Origin: an uncultured Lachnospiraceae bacterium | Lineage (GTDB): Bacteria; Bacillota; Clostridia; Lachnospirales; Lachnospiraceae | Length of the DNA stretch: 62,696 nt | Direction: 5' to 3' | NCBI GenBank assembly: GCA_949893755.1 | Contig: CATLCV010000006.1 | Coordinates: 1 to 62,696 of the forward strand | In this document: piece by piece, positions 8,669-16,583 of the stretch | Position numbering within the stretch: position 1 is the first letter of the stretch | Layout of the letters: each line of letters starts with the position of its first letter | Program-made: the position numbers and the translations under genes | Notes under the pieces: model-generated | The model's input: only the letters and a program-made list of their open reading frames with translations | Told to the model about the DNA's origin: nothing | Databases searched by the model: none

Positions 8669-8878
8669 GTGAAAAAATGGAGTTATGATTTTTTTAAACA
8701 GATTACGGAAGGACTGGAGGCCTGCCGGGGGATTGGCGCCTCCCTGACGCCGGAAGAGGTGAATGCGTGGGAAGAGGAACACCAAAGACTCCTGGCGGAG
8801 ACCGCGCCGAAAAAACTAACGATCAGGCACTATGCTGCCATGATAGAATTGAGGAATCTATGGAACAAACATTTATGA
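8669..8878 (+). CDS. Small hypothetical protein coupled to the MATE gene
   Basis: A 69-residue acidic, helix-rich protein (MKKWSYDFF...IELRNLWNKHL) with no TM and no recognised family. It starts at a GTG with only a weak AGAGG in front. Its last 19 bases overlap the MATE start, so translation of the exporter is probably coupled to it. Either it is a genuine small partner or the reading frame mainly serves to deliver ribosomes to the MATE gene. It is reported because the frame is well kept and fits the spacing. Confidence 0.5.
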   Translation: MKKWSYDFFKQITEGLEACRGIGASLTPEEVNAWEEEHQRLLAETAPKKLTIRHYAAMIELRNLWNKHL

Positions 8879-10191
8879 AAGAAAAAAAGATACTGCCCCT
8901 TGTGCTGTCCATGTCTCTGCCCATGGTCATTTCCATGGCGGTGAACTCACTCTACAACATTGTGGACAGTTATTTTGTTGCAAAATTAAGCGAAGATGCC
9001 ATGACGGCATTGTCCCTGGTGTACCCGGTGCAGAATATGATCAACGCCATTGCCATCGGCTTCGCCATTGGGATCAATGCCAGCGTGGCCTATTATCTGG
9101 GAGCCGGCGACCAGGAGCGGGCGGACAAGGCGGCCACCCAGGGGATGGTTTTAAACATGCTTCACGGGGCGGTGCTGATGGTGATCTGCATTGCCGTGAT
9201 GCCTGCGTTCCTGCGGATGTTCTCCACGGACGAAACGGTCATCCGGATGGCGCTGGAATATTCCAACCGGGCATTTTTATTTGCCGTGGTCATCGCCATG
9301 ACTCTGGTCTATGAAAAGGTATTTCAGGCCGTAGGCAAGATGAAGGTCTCCATGTTCAGCATGATGTGCGGATTTGCGGCAAATATCATCCTGGATCCGC
9401 TGATGATCTTCGGCATCGGCATTTTCCCGGCCATGGGGATCGCCGGGGCGGCCTATGCTACCGGGATCGGGCAGGTGCTTACCCTTGCGGTATATCTGAT
9501 CTTCTGTAAAATCGATCCGCTGCCCCTGAAGATCACGCGGAAATATCTGCGGCCCCAGCGGGATGTGGCGGCCAGGATGTATTCCGTGGGGCTTTCCGCC
9601 ACGCTGAGCCTGGCGCTGCCGTCCCTTCTGATCTCCGTGCTCAATGGAATCCTGGCAGGCTTTTCAGAAAAATACGTCCTCGTGCTGGGGGTATATTATA
9701 AGCTGCAGACCTTCATCTATCTGACGGCAAACGGCATCATCCAGGGCATCCGTCCGCTGATGGGCTACAATTACGGCGCAGGCGAGAAGGAACGGGTGAA
9801 GCAGATCTTCCGGACGACCCTGATGCTCACCGCGGGCGTGATGGCAGTCGGGACAGCGTTGTCCTGGCTGATCCCTGATTATCTGATCGGATTATTTACC
9901 GCGAATCCGCAGACCATCCAAAGCGGAGTGACCGCGCTGCATATCATCAGCCTTGGCTTCGTGGTGTCGGCAGTTTCGGTCAGCTGCTGCGGGGCGCTGG
10001 AAGGGCTGGGAAAGGGAAAGCCTTCGCTGTACATATCCCTGTTCCGGTACGTGATCGTGATCATGCCCGCGGCATTTCTGTTCAGCAGGCTGATGGGAGT
10101 GAACGGGGTGTGGGCTGCGTTCTGCTTTACCGAATTTGTGACGGCAGGGGCGGGGTATGTGATTTACAGGAAGTACGGAAGTGAATGCTGA
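8860..10191 (+). CDS. MATE family efflux transporter
   Basis: A 443-residue cation/drug antiporter with 12 predicted TMs in two six-helix halves. The first begins ILPLVLSMSLPMVISMAVNSLYNIVD and the second about residue 230 with SVGLSATLSLALPSLL. MATE features include the opening P-x-x-x-x-x-x-x-N-S-L-Y-N-I-V-D stretch and GMAGAAYATGIGQ-like loops. The likely start is ATG 8860 with TTGAGG upstream. An ATG 31 codons earlier reads through the small upstream gene and adds a non-membrane leader. Substrates cannot be deduced. The gene is followed by a 177-base spacer and an independently promoted regulator gene. Confidence 0.9.
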   Translation: MEQTFMKEKKILPLVLSMSLPMVISMAVNSLYNIVDSYFVAKLSEDAMTALSLVYPVQNMINAIAIGFAIGINASVAYYLGAGDQERADKAATQGMVLNMLHGAVLMVICIAVMPAFLRMFSTDETVIRMALEYSNRAFLFAVVIAMTLVYEKVFQAVGKMKVSMFSMMCGFAANIILDPLMIFGIGIFPAMGIAGAAYATGIGQVLTLAVYLIFCKIDPLPLKITRKYLRPQRDVAARMYSVGLSATLSLALPSLLISVLNGILAGFSEKYVLVLGVYYKLQTFIYLTANGIIQGIRPLMGYNYGAGEKERVKQIFRTTLMLTAGVMAVGTALSWLIPDYLIGLFTANPQTIQSGVTALHIISLGFVVSAVSVSCCGALEGLGKGKPSLYISLFRYVIVIMPAAFLFSRLMGVNGVWAAFCFTEFVTAGAGYVIYRKYGSEC

Positions 10192-10278
10192 GACTGTGAT
10201 TAGTGATAGATAATAGCAGCTGCCTGGTTCCATTCGTTTTTGGGGCGGGCTACTATCACGAGATCACGATTTATAAAT

Positions 10279-10348
10279 TTGACAATTCCCCGGGGAACTG
10301 CTACAATCAAATTACATGTCACGCCCGGCCGCTGTACTGGCCGGGCGT
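10279..10348 (+). promoter_or_regulatory. Strong promoter and leader hairpin of the rpiR-like gene
   Basis: TTGACA (10279-10284), a 17-base spacer and TACAAT (10302-10307) make a near-consensus promoter. The leader then holds a perfect 10-bp stem, ACGCCCGGCC (10321-10330) with GGCCGGGCGT (10339-10348), loop GCTGTACT. AAGGAGG follows 8 bases later. No U tract follows, so it is not a terminator. It may protect the mRNA 5' end or control ribosome access. Confidence 0.75.
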
Positions 10349-10368
10349 CTGCGGCAAGGAGGCTCGTT

Positions 10369-11214
10369 ATGATAGACTTTATCAACAATATGTCCCGGCG
10401 TTCAGACGAATTTACAAATTCCCAGAAAACCATAGCGGCTTATATGAAAGATAATCTGGACTATGTTGCATTTGCTACATTGGAGGATCTGGCGTCAGAG
10501 GTTGGATTCAGTACAACTACGATCATACGTTTCGCAAGAGCCCTGGGATATGACGGATATTCCGAGATGCAGAAGGCGGTTCAGGAGAACATGCTCAATA
10601 AAGTATCATTACCCGAGCGCTTTGAGACAGAACGGCAGATCCCGGATAATGAATTGTTAAAAAGCTCACTTGAAAACGATATCCGTAATATAGAAGAAAC
10701 CTTTTCTTCAATTTCAGAAGATGCCCTGCATGAAACCGTGCAGGCGATCTCGCAGGCAGGGTCGGTCTATGTGCTTGGCATGAGGAGCTCCTTTTCGCTT
10801 GCCCACTATATGTTTTCCAGGATTGCCCAGATCAGGGAAAATGTACATCTGCTCCAGTCCACGGCCATGTTTTTTCCGGAAGAGATGAGCAGCGCCAGGG
10901 AAGGGGATGTCTGCATTGCCTTTTTATTTCCGAGATATTCAAAAACAACGGCAAATATCATTTCCTGGTTCAGAAAATACGGCATCAGGATCATCCTGTT
11001 TACCAGCATGGATCATACCGCGGTGAATATGTACGGCGATATTGTACTTCCCTGCAGCATTTTGGGAATCTCTTATAAAAATTCCTTTGCCGCCCCGCTT
11101 TGTATGATCAACTATATTGCCGCGGCGCTGGCTTCCTTCAATTATGGAAAAACAAAAAATACCCTGGCACGCACGGAAGAGATTCTGAACCAGGGATATT
11201 ATCTCGGGTTATGA
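10369..11214 (+). CDS. RpiR/MurR-family transcriptional regulator (HTH + SIS)
   Basis: A 281-residue regulator. The N-terminal HTH_6 domain (about residues 1-77) shows SQKTIAAYMKDNLDYVAFAT and EVGFSTTTIIRFARALGYDGYSE. The C-terminal SIS domain (about 125-260) begins GSVYVLGMRSSFSLAHYMF and usually binds a phosphosugar or related metabolite. AAGGAGG lies 8 bases before ATG 10369; the longer reading starts before the promoter. It lies tail to tail with the GntR regulator at the edge of the metabolic island, so it may sense an island metabolite, but this is not shown by sequence. Confidence 0.88.
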   Translation: MIDFINNMSRRSDEFTNSQKTIAAYMKDNLDYVAFATLEDLASEVGFSTTTIIRFARALGYDGYSEMQKAVQENMLNKVSLPERFETERQIPDNELLKSSLENDIRNIEETFSSISEDALHETVQAISQAGSVYVLGMRSSFSLAHYMFSRIAQIRENVHLLQSTAMFFPEEMSSAREGDVCIAFLFPRYSKTTANIISWFRKYGIRIILFTSMDHTAVNMYGDIVLPCSILGISYKNSFAAPLCMINYIAAALASFNYGKTKNTLARTEEILNQGYYLGL

Positions 11215-11230
11215 TTCCGGGCAGTACATT

Positions 11231-11911
11231 TTACTCTCCCGGGGTCTGGCCTAAAATGGCATGGAGACTCAGAACGGTCATGTTCCAGTTGTTCAGCATC
11301 ATCTGCTGCGCCATAAATTCATCCTTGATCTCAAATGCCTGAATCATTTTCTGATGGTCACGGACCGACTGCATCAGGTTCCCGCCGGTCCGAAAATGCT
11401 TATATTCCAGTCTTTGGATATGAAGCATCAGCGTATTGCAAAAATCGATAATATATTCATTTCCTGCAATCCGGAGTATGTAATCATGAAATTCCCTGTC
11501 GCACTCAAAGCTGTCCAGATAGCGGTTCTCTTCAATTGCAATCCGGAATTTCTCATTGATTTCCTTTAAACATAAAATATGTGTCGGTGTCATCCTGGAA
11601 GCGGCAATCCTGGCGGCAAGCTGCTGAAGCGCTGCCATTGGCTGATACCATTGTTCAATGTTGCCGGTTTCCATCTCTGAAACGATCGTAGATTTCCCGG
11701 GCTTCATTACGATCAGCTTCTGTGCTTCCAGGCGTTTGAGCGCTTCCCGTACGGGAGTTCGGCTGACATGAAACATTTTTGCGATCTCAAGGTCAGAGAT
11801 TTTTTCGGCCGGTTCCAGCTTTCCTTCTACAATCCAACGCTTCAGTATGTTGTATATGGCATCTTTTTCTTTTAAAGCTTCGTCTGTGATCTCATTCAAC
11901 ATAATTGGCAT
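11231..11911 (-). CDS. GntR-family regulator, FCD (FadR-like) subgroup
   Basis: A 226-residue transcription factor. The winged HTH at about residues 15-85 has EKISDLEIAKMFHVSRTPVR and EALKRLEAQKLIV. The all-helical FCD domain (about 90-215) carries the metal/carboxylate pocket residues in FECDREFHDYILRIAGN and MLHIQRLEYKHFR. FCD regulators usually bind small carboxylates such as sugar acids, lactate or malonate. GGAGGG precedes the start. It is divergent from the dehydrogenase gene across a 596-base gap and is the best candidate for binding the repeated TGYRATATATYRCA palindromes of the island (inference). Confidence 0.9.
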   Translation of the reverse strand: MPIMLNEITDEALKEKDAIYNILKRWIVEGKLEPAEKISDLEIAKMFHVSRTPVREALKRLEAQKLIVMKPGKSTIVSEMETGNIEQWYQPMAALQQLAARIAASRMTPTHILCLKEINEKFRIAIEENRYLDSFECDREFHDYILRIAGNEYIIDFCNTLMLHIQRLEYKHFRTGGNLMQSVRDHQKMIQAFEIKDEFMAQQMMLNNWNMTVLSLHAILGQTPGE

Positions 11912-12355
11912 GGCTTTCCCTCCTTCGTTTTGGCGTACTTCAAGAAAATCTAAATGAGAAATGAAGAGTTTCCGGGAGTGACCGTTTTGTCATATGAACC
12001 CATTTTACATCCCTTTCGCATGGAAAGCAAGGTGGAACTGGTCTGCTGCATGTGTGTTCTGTAAGTCCGCAGCCATTTAGAATTACCTGCCGGAAAATGT
12101 AACTAAATATTGACTCGTGCAACAGATTGTAGTAACATGAATGTATTAAATAAAACATCTTGGGCGGACAAGAAAAGGGGCAAAGAAAAAAGAGGAGGAT
12201 TAGCATTTTTTTCTTGGAGAGACTGCCAAATACTGAGAAAATCAGTGATTGTGGAGTGTTGATATTTGACAGCCTCTGTTTATGTAGACAAAAAATAAGG
12301 TAATCGGCACTGCAAAATAACTGTTTTTTAGGGAGAAGGATGTTTTTTATTATAT

Positions 12356-12369
12356 AGTAATATATTGCA
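12356..12369. promoter_or_regulatory. Operator-like palindrome, copy A (dehydrogenase gene)
   Basis: AGTAATATATTGCA matches 13 of 14 positions of the island consensus TGYRATATATYRCA, about 140 bases before the dehydrogenase start. The remainder of the 596-base divergent region (11912-12507) is AT-rich. It includes a possible promoter, TTGACT near 12112, and no credible gene. Confidence 0.55.
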
Positions 12370-12507
12370 AAAGTCAATAAGCTATATCTGGATTAGAAAA
12401 TATAATGAAAACCGCAAGAAAATAAATGGAACTGACAAACGAATATATTTCACGTGTTAAAATGTATTAAACAGAACGGAAGAATGAATAATGAGGAGGA
12501 AAAAAAT

Positions 12508-13446
12508 GTGAAGCTGGTATTTCTTGACAAAAAGACAATAGGAGATGACGTTGATTTTTCTGAGTTTGATACTTTGGGAGAGGTCACGTCGTATGATTTC
12601 AGCATACCGGAAGAAATTCCAGAACGGGTGAGGGATGCGGACGTGATCATTGTAAACATGGTTCCGGTCAATGCGTATACAGTCCGTACTGCCGCAAAAT
12701 TAAAACTGGTCTGCGTTGCGGCTACGGGTACGGATAATCTGGATAAAGAATATCTGTCGGGCCGGGGAATCGCCTGGCGCAATGTGGCCGGGTATTCTTC
12801 GGATTCTGTGGCGCAGCATACCCTGGCAATGCTGCTCTATCTAATGGAGCATCTGCGCTATTATGACGATTATGTGAGAAGCGGGCAATACATTGGAGAT
12901 TACATGTTTACCCATATGTCGAAAGGGTTTCATCGGATTGCCGGGCGTACCTGGGGGATCATCGGGCTGGGGGCGATCGGAAGAAGGGTAGCGGAGATCG
13001 CCCGGGCATTTGGCGCGGAGATCATCTACTGTTCCGTGTCAGGTGCGCCGGAGCAGGACGGATATCTGCAGGTACCTCTGGAAACCCTGCTTTGTGAGTC
13101 GGATATCATTTCCGTGCATGTCCCGCTGAATACGCATACAGTGGGACTGATTGACGCGGAAGAGTTCCGGCTTATGAAATCCGATGCCGTTTTTCTGAAC
13201 CTCAGCCGGGGAGCGGTCGTTGTGGAAAAGGCCCTTGCGGATGCACTCAATACAGGAGAAATTGCGGCGGCAGGACTGGATGTGATCCAGGAGGAGCCGA
13301 TGTCTGCTTTCAGTCCGTTGCTCGACGTTGCGGATAAAAACAAACTCTTGATCACGCCTCATATCGGGTGGGCCAGTGTAGAGACAAGGATGGATCTGCT
13401 CCGCATTGTCGCCGGACAGATCAGAAGTTTCTTCGCGCTGGGATAA
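12508..13446 (+). CDS. D-2-hydroxyacid dehydrogenase (hydroxypyruvate/glycerate type)
   Basis: A 312-residue NAD(P)-dependent dehydrogenase interconverting a 2-oxoacid and a D-2-hydroxyacid. The Rossmann motif GIIGLGAIGRRVAEIARAFG is at about residues 150-170. The catalytic triad regions are LNLSRGAVV (Arg), LDVIQEEPM (Glu) and ITPHIGWAS (His). Length and motifs match the glycerate/hydroxypyruvate reductase group. GTG 12508 was chosen as start because AGGAGG lies 8 bases before it; earlier ATGs are upstream of this site. With the glycerate kinase gene next, conversion of hydroxypyruvate to D-glycerate is the simplest role. Confidence 0.88.
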   Translation: MKLVFLDKKTIGDDVDFSEFDTLGEVTSYDFSIPEEIPERVRDADVIIVNMVPVNAYTVRTAAKLKLVCVAATGTDNLDKEYLSGRGIAWRNVAGYSSDSVAQHTLAMLLYLMEHLRYYDDYVRSGQYIGDYMFTHMSKGFHRIAGRTWGIIGLGAIGRRVAEIARAFGAEIIYCSVSGAPEQDGYLQVPLETLLCESDIISVHVPLNTHTVGLIDAEEFRLMKSDAVFLNLSRGAVVVEKALADALNTGEIAAAGLDVIQEEPMSAFSPLLDVADKNKLLITPHIGWASVETRMDLLRIVAGQIRSFFALG

Positions 13447-13469
13447 GGTTCATAGATTTATATTTACAA

Positions 13470-13502
13470 AAAAGCTCTGCAGCTTGCTGCTGGGCTTTTT
13501 TT
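13470..13502 (+). terminator. Intrinsic terminator after the dehydrogenase gene
   Basis: AAGCTCTGCAGC pairs with GCTGCTGGGCTT (one mismatch and one G-U) around a TT loop, followed by a run of seven T. It separates the dehydrogenase gene from the next transcription unit. Confidence 0.75.
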
Positions 13503-13505
13503 GCG

Positions 13506-13519
13506 TGCAATATATCACA
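13506..13519. promoter_or_regulatory. Operator-like palindrome, copy B
   Basis: TGCAATATATCACA is an exact match to TGYRATATATYRCA. It lies just past the terminator and about 100 bases before the glycerate kinase promoter. Confidence 0.55.
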
Positions 13520-13604
13520 TTTTGTTAAAAACAGAGAAAATATGGTCAAAATCGTCAATAATAAAGCGAAAAACTAGGAAAAATGATGAAAATTAAACTA
13601 CGGA

Positions 13605-13633
13605 TTGACACATGTAATATATCGCAATAAAAT
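13605..13633 (+). promoter_or_regulatory. Glycerate kinase promoter with operator copy C in the spacer
   Basis: TTGACA (13605-13610), exactly 17 bases, then TAAAAT (13628-13633). The 14-bp palindrome TGTAATATATCGCA occupies 13613-13626, filling the spacer, so a bound protein would block RNA polymerase. The same arrangement occurs at the cyclodeaminase-family gene. Confidence 0.75.
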
Positions 13634-13708
13634 AAAAGTACATTTTAATACATTTCTTTCGTTTTGTTTCTATGTACTAAATTTTAATGGGAATTGTCCG
13701 TTTTAAAT

Positions 13709-13792
13709 ATCTGCTTCGCAGATGGCGGGCACGCAATCACTTGCTATGCAAGTGGTTACATTCAGCAGGCAATCAATTTGCTGCGCAAATTG
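13709..13792 (+). other. Leader with three consecutive triloop hairpins
   Basis: The glycerate kinase leader contains three perfect hairpins with three-base loops: ATCTGC/GCAGAT (13709-13723), CACTTGC/GCAAGTG (13738-13754) and CAATTTGC/GCAAATTG (13774-13792). The second and third share flanks: GCAAT before and GGTTAC after. The last ends 27 bases before the start codon. The shared flanks point to a repeated structural module rather than chance. It could be a regulatory leader or part of a dispersed repeat family. Confidence 0.6.
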
Positions 13793-13819
13793 GTTACCTA
13801 TAGATGAGAGGAGGATTAC

Positions 13820-15232
13820 ATGAAGAAAATCAAAAATTATGATGCTCTGACATCCCATGGCGACATAAAATCCAGAAAAGTCGTTCTGGATATCACGGAA
13901 AAAACGCTTCAGCGGCTGGATGCGTATCATCGGATCAAAAGCATCATGAGCCTGGAAGGCGATATATTGCATATTGGTACAAAGACATGGGATTTGTCTA
14001 AAAAGAAACATGTCTATCTGCTTGGAGCGGGGAAAGCCTGCAACCATATGGCGATGGCTGTGGATGAAGTGCTCGGGGACAAGCTGACCAAAGGGATCGC
14101 GATCGTAAAGATATCCGAGGAGACGGACCATTTCCGGCACACGGATGTCTATGTGGGAGGACACCCGCTGCCGAACCAGGCGGGCTATGAAGCATGCCTG
14201 AAGATTCTGGAGCTGGTAGATCAGGCGGGGCCTGACGATCTGTTTATCGTGGTGATCAGCGGAGGCAGCTCTGCATTGATGAGCTGTCCGATCGAAGGGA
14301 TCAGCCTGGAGGATGAGATCAAAACAACGGATGTCATGCTGAAATCCGGTGCCGGGATCTATGAGATTAATGCGATCCGCAGACACATTTCCGCGATGAA
14401 CGGGGGAATGCTTGCGAAACGGATCCAGTCGGTGGGCGCAGAGCTGATCGGCTTCGGCATCAGCGACGCGGTAGGAAATCCGGCCACCGGTGATATATCG
14501 CTGCCTTATGAAAAATATGCCAGTACTCCGATGGGGCCGGACAAGACGACTCTGGAAGACGCGCGCAGGGTCATCCGGGATTACAACGTTGCAGACCGCC
14601 TTCCGAAAAACGTCGTGGATTATCTTATGAACGTGGGGCCGGAGGGCGAAACTCCGAAAGCTTTCCCGGATAATACATATTTTCTGCTGAATACACTTCC
14701 GGATTCCTGCATCTACGCGAAGGCAGCGGCGGAAGAAATGGGGATCCCTGCGATCATCCTGACTTCATTTCTGGAAGGGGAAAGCAAGGACGCGGGTTCA
14801 TTTTTTGCGTCCATTGCAAGAGAAATACAGGCATACGGCAATCCGGTAAAAGCGCCCTGTGTGATCTTGAGCTCCGGCGAGACTACGACACAGATTCTGG
14901 ACAACAGCCTGATCACCGGGCACGGCGGGCCCGGACAGGAGCTGACCTTAAGCTTTTCCATTCTTGCGGCCAAGACAAAGGGCGCCTGCATGCTGTCCAT
15001 TGATTCGGAAGGGACGGACGGGACGACCCCGGTTGCCGGCGGTATCTGCGATTCTGCCAGCTATCGGACGGCACAGGAAAAAGGCGTGGACGTGTTCGGC
15101 GCTCTCCGCGGACATGCATGCTATGAAGCGCTGGAGGAGATGGGAGACGCTGTTTTCACGGGAAATACAGGTACAAACCTGTGTGACTTTAATGTGTTGT
15201 ATATTCCGGAATTGGAGGGAGAATGCGGATGA
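13820..15232 (+). CDS. Glycerate 2-kinase, MOFRL/DUF4147 family
   Basis: A 470-residue class II glycerate kinase that phosphorylates D-glycerate with ATP to 2-phosphoglycerate. The N-terminal DUF4147 region has LLGAGKACNHMAMAVDE (about residues 70-86), VGGHPLPNQAG, and the phosphate-binding VISGGSSALMSCP. The C-terminal MOFRL region has LSSGETTTQI, GHGGPGQELTLSF and DSEGTDGTTPVAGGI. GAGAGGAGG precedes the ATG. It overlaps the enolase-like gene by 4 bases (ATGA), so the two are translated together. Along with the upstream dehydrogenase it sets the route hydroxypyruvate to glycerate to 2-phosphoglycerate. Confidence 0.9.
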   Translation: MKKIKNYDALTSHGDIKSRKVVLDITEKTLQRLDAYHRIKSIMSLEGDILHIGTKTWDLSKKKHVYLLGAGKACNHMAMAVDEVLGDKLTKGIAIVKISEETDHFRHTDVYVGGHPLPNQAGYEACLKILELVDQAGPDDLFIVVISGGSSALMSCPIEGISLEDEIKTTDVMLKSGAGIYEINAIRRHISAMNGGMLAKRIQSVGAELIGFGISDAVGNPATGDISLPYEKYASTPMGPDKTTLEDARRVIRDYNVADRLPKNVVDYLMNVGPEGETPKAFPDNTYFLLNTLPDSCIYAKAAAEEMGIPAIILTSFLEGESKDAGSFFASIAREIQAYGNPVKAPCVILSSGETTTQILDNSLITGHGGPGQELTLSFSILAAKTKGACMLSIDSEGTDGTTPVAGGICDSASYRTAQEKGVDVFGALRGHACYEALEEMGDAVFTGNTGTNLCDFNVLYIPELEGECG

Positions 15233-16503
15233 GTTCAAAGATAAAATCCATCCATGCGCGTCAGCTTGTTGACTGCAAATGCAGGCCCATGGTGGAGGTT
15301 GATGTGGTGACTGAGGACGGGTATGTGGGAAGAGGCTGCGCGCCTACCGGCTCGTCCGTGGGAAAATTCGAATCCTGTGTCCTGCGTGACGGAGATTCAG
15401 GGGAATATCATGGCTTGAGCGTCCATAAAGCGGTAGACAATGTGAACGAGATCATAGCACCGGCTCTGGCGGGAATGGACGTAGCGGATCAGAAAGCCAT
15501 CGACCGGAAAATGATTGAGCTGGACGGCACGCCGGAGAAAAAGGTGCTCGGCGGAAATGCCATTTATTCTGTATCCATTGCCGCGTTCCGGGCTGCGGCT
15601 GAGGCGGCCCGTCAACCTCTGTACAGCTATATTGCAGGCGGCCCGATCCGGACGGTTCCGGTTCCCAGCTTTAACGTAGTGAACGGAGGACGTTATGCGG
15701 ACCTGACCCAGCCGTTCAATGAATTTATCATCATGCCTTACGGTGCGGACACGATTTATGATTCGGTGGAAATGGGGATCAATACGTTCCAGGAGCTGGA
15801 GCATGTGCTGGAGAAATATCTGGGAAGAAAACCGGAGGTAGCCCATGCTTACGGCTATGCGGCGCCCTCGGAGGATCCGGAGGTGATCCTGGATCTGATC
15901 TCGGAAGCGATTGGGCGCTGCGGATATACGGGGAAGATCGGGTTTGCGTTTGACTGTGCGTCAAGTGAGATGTACGACAGGGAGAGCAATACCTATCTGC
16001 TGAAAGGAAAACGGGTTTCTGCGGAGGAACTGATCGCGTATACCAAAATGCTGACTCAGAAATTTGACTTTGTATTCATAGAGGATCTGCTGGATGAAGA
16101 AGACTGGGAGTCCTATCCCAAGGCAAACCGGGAGATCACAAGGACCAATATCATCGGGGACGATTTTATTGTGACCAATCGGCAGCGGCTGGAGCGTGCT
16201 TATGAACTGAATGCCCTGGACGGCTTTATCCTCAAGCCCAATCAGGTCGGCACCATCACAGAAGCACTGGAGACCTATCAGTATGCCCAGGACCATAACC
16301 TGCTGGCTATCACATCCGGCAGGGCCGGAGGCGTGATCGGCGATGTGGTGATGGATCTGGCAGTGGGGCTCGGGGTCGGCTTTATCAAAAACGGAGCTCC
16401 CCGCTCCGGAGAGCGGATCGACAAGCTGAATTTTCTGATGCGCGCATGCGATCTGGCGCCGGGCTGCAAGCTGGCGGATATCCGGCCGATCCTGAAATTT
16501 TAA
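15229..16503 (+). CDS. Enolase paralogue with altered catalytic residues
   Basis: A 424-residue enolase-superfamily protein colinear with housekeeping enolase. Retained are the metal ligands in FDCASSEMY, FIEDLLDEEDW and GDDFIVTN, the catalytic lysine in LKPNQVGT, and the late lysine in IKNGAPRSGE. Changed are the H159 position (NGGRYAD instead of NGGxHAD), the E211 acid loop (VAHAYGYAAP instead of VGDEGGFAP), and H373 (SGRAGG instead of SHRSGE). The phosphate/metal pocket is thus kept but the proton-relay acid is lost, so plain 2-phosphoglycerate dehydration is doubtful. ATG 15229 overlaps the kinase stop; another ATG lies two codons upstream. A different phosphorylated hydroxyacid or a regulatory role is possible. 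Confidence 0.85.
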   Translation: MSSKIKSIHARQLVDCKCRPMVEVDVVTEDGYVGRGCAPTGSSVGKFESCVLRDGDSGEYHGLSVHKAVDNVNEIIAPALAGMDVADQKAIDRKMIELDGTPEKKVLGGNAIYSVSIAAFRAAAEAARQPLYSYIAGGPIRTVPVPSFNVVNGGRYADLTQPFNEFIIMPYGADTIYDSVEMGINTFQELEHVLEKYLGRKPEVAHAYGYAAPSEDPEVILDLISEAIGRCGYTGKIGFAFDCASSEMYDRESNTYLLKGKRVSAEELIAYTKMLTQKFDFVFIEDLLDEEDWESYPKANREITRTNIIGDDFIVTNRQRLERAYELNALDGFILKPNQVGTITEALETYQYAQDHNLLAITSGRAGGVIGDVVMDLAVGLGVGFIKNGAPRSGERIDKLNFLMRACDLAPGCKLADIRPILKF

Positions 16504-16583
16504 GCAGCGATTCAGAACGGCAGAGGGCGCTGCGTTCTGCTGTTCTGTACAGATACAATCCTATTAGAAATGAGGTTAATAAC

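Noticed and set aside
11940..12377. 145-residue minus-strand ORF in the divergent intergenic region
   Set aside because: No ribosome site, low-quality composition (Phe/Cys/Ser-rich, AT-driven), and it overlaps the operator-like palindrome. Treated as chance.
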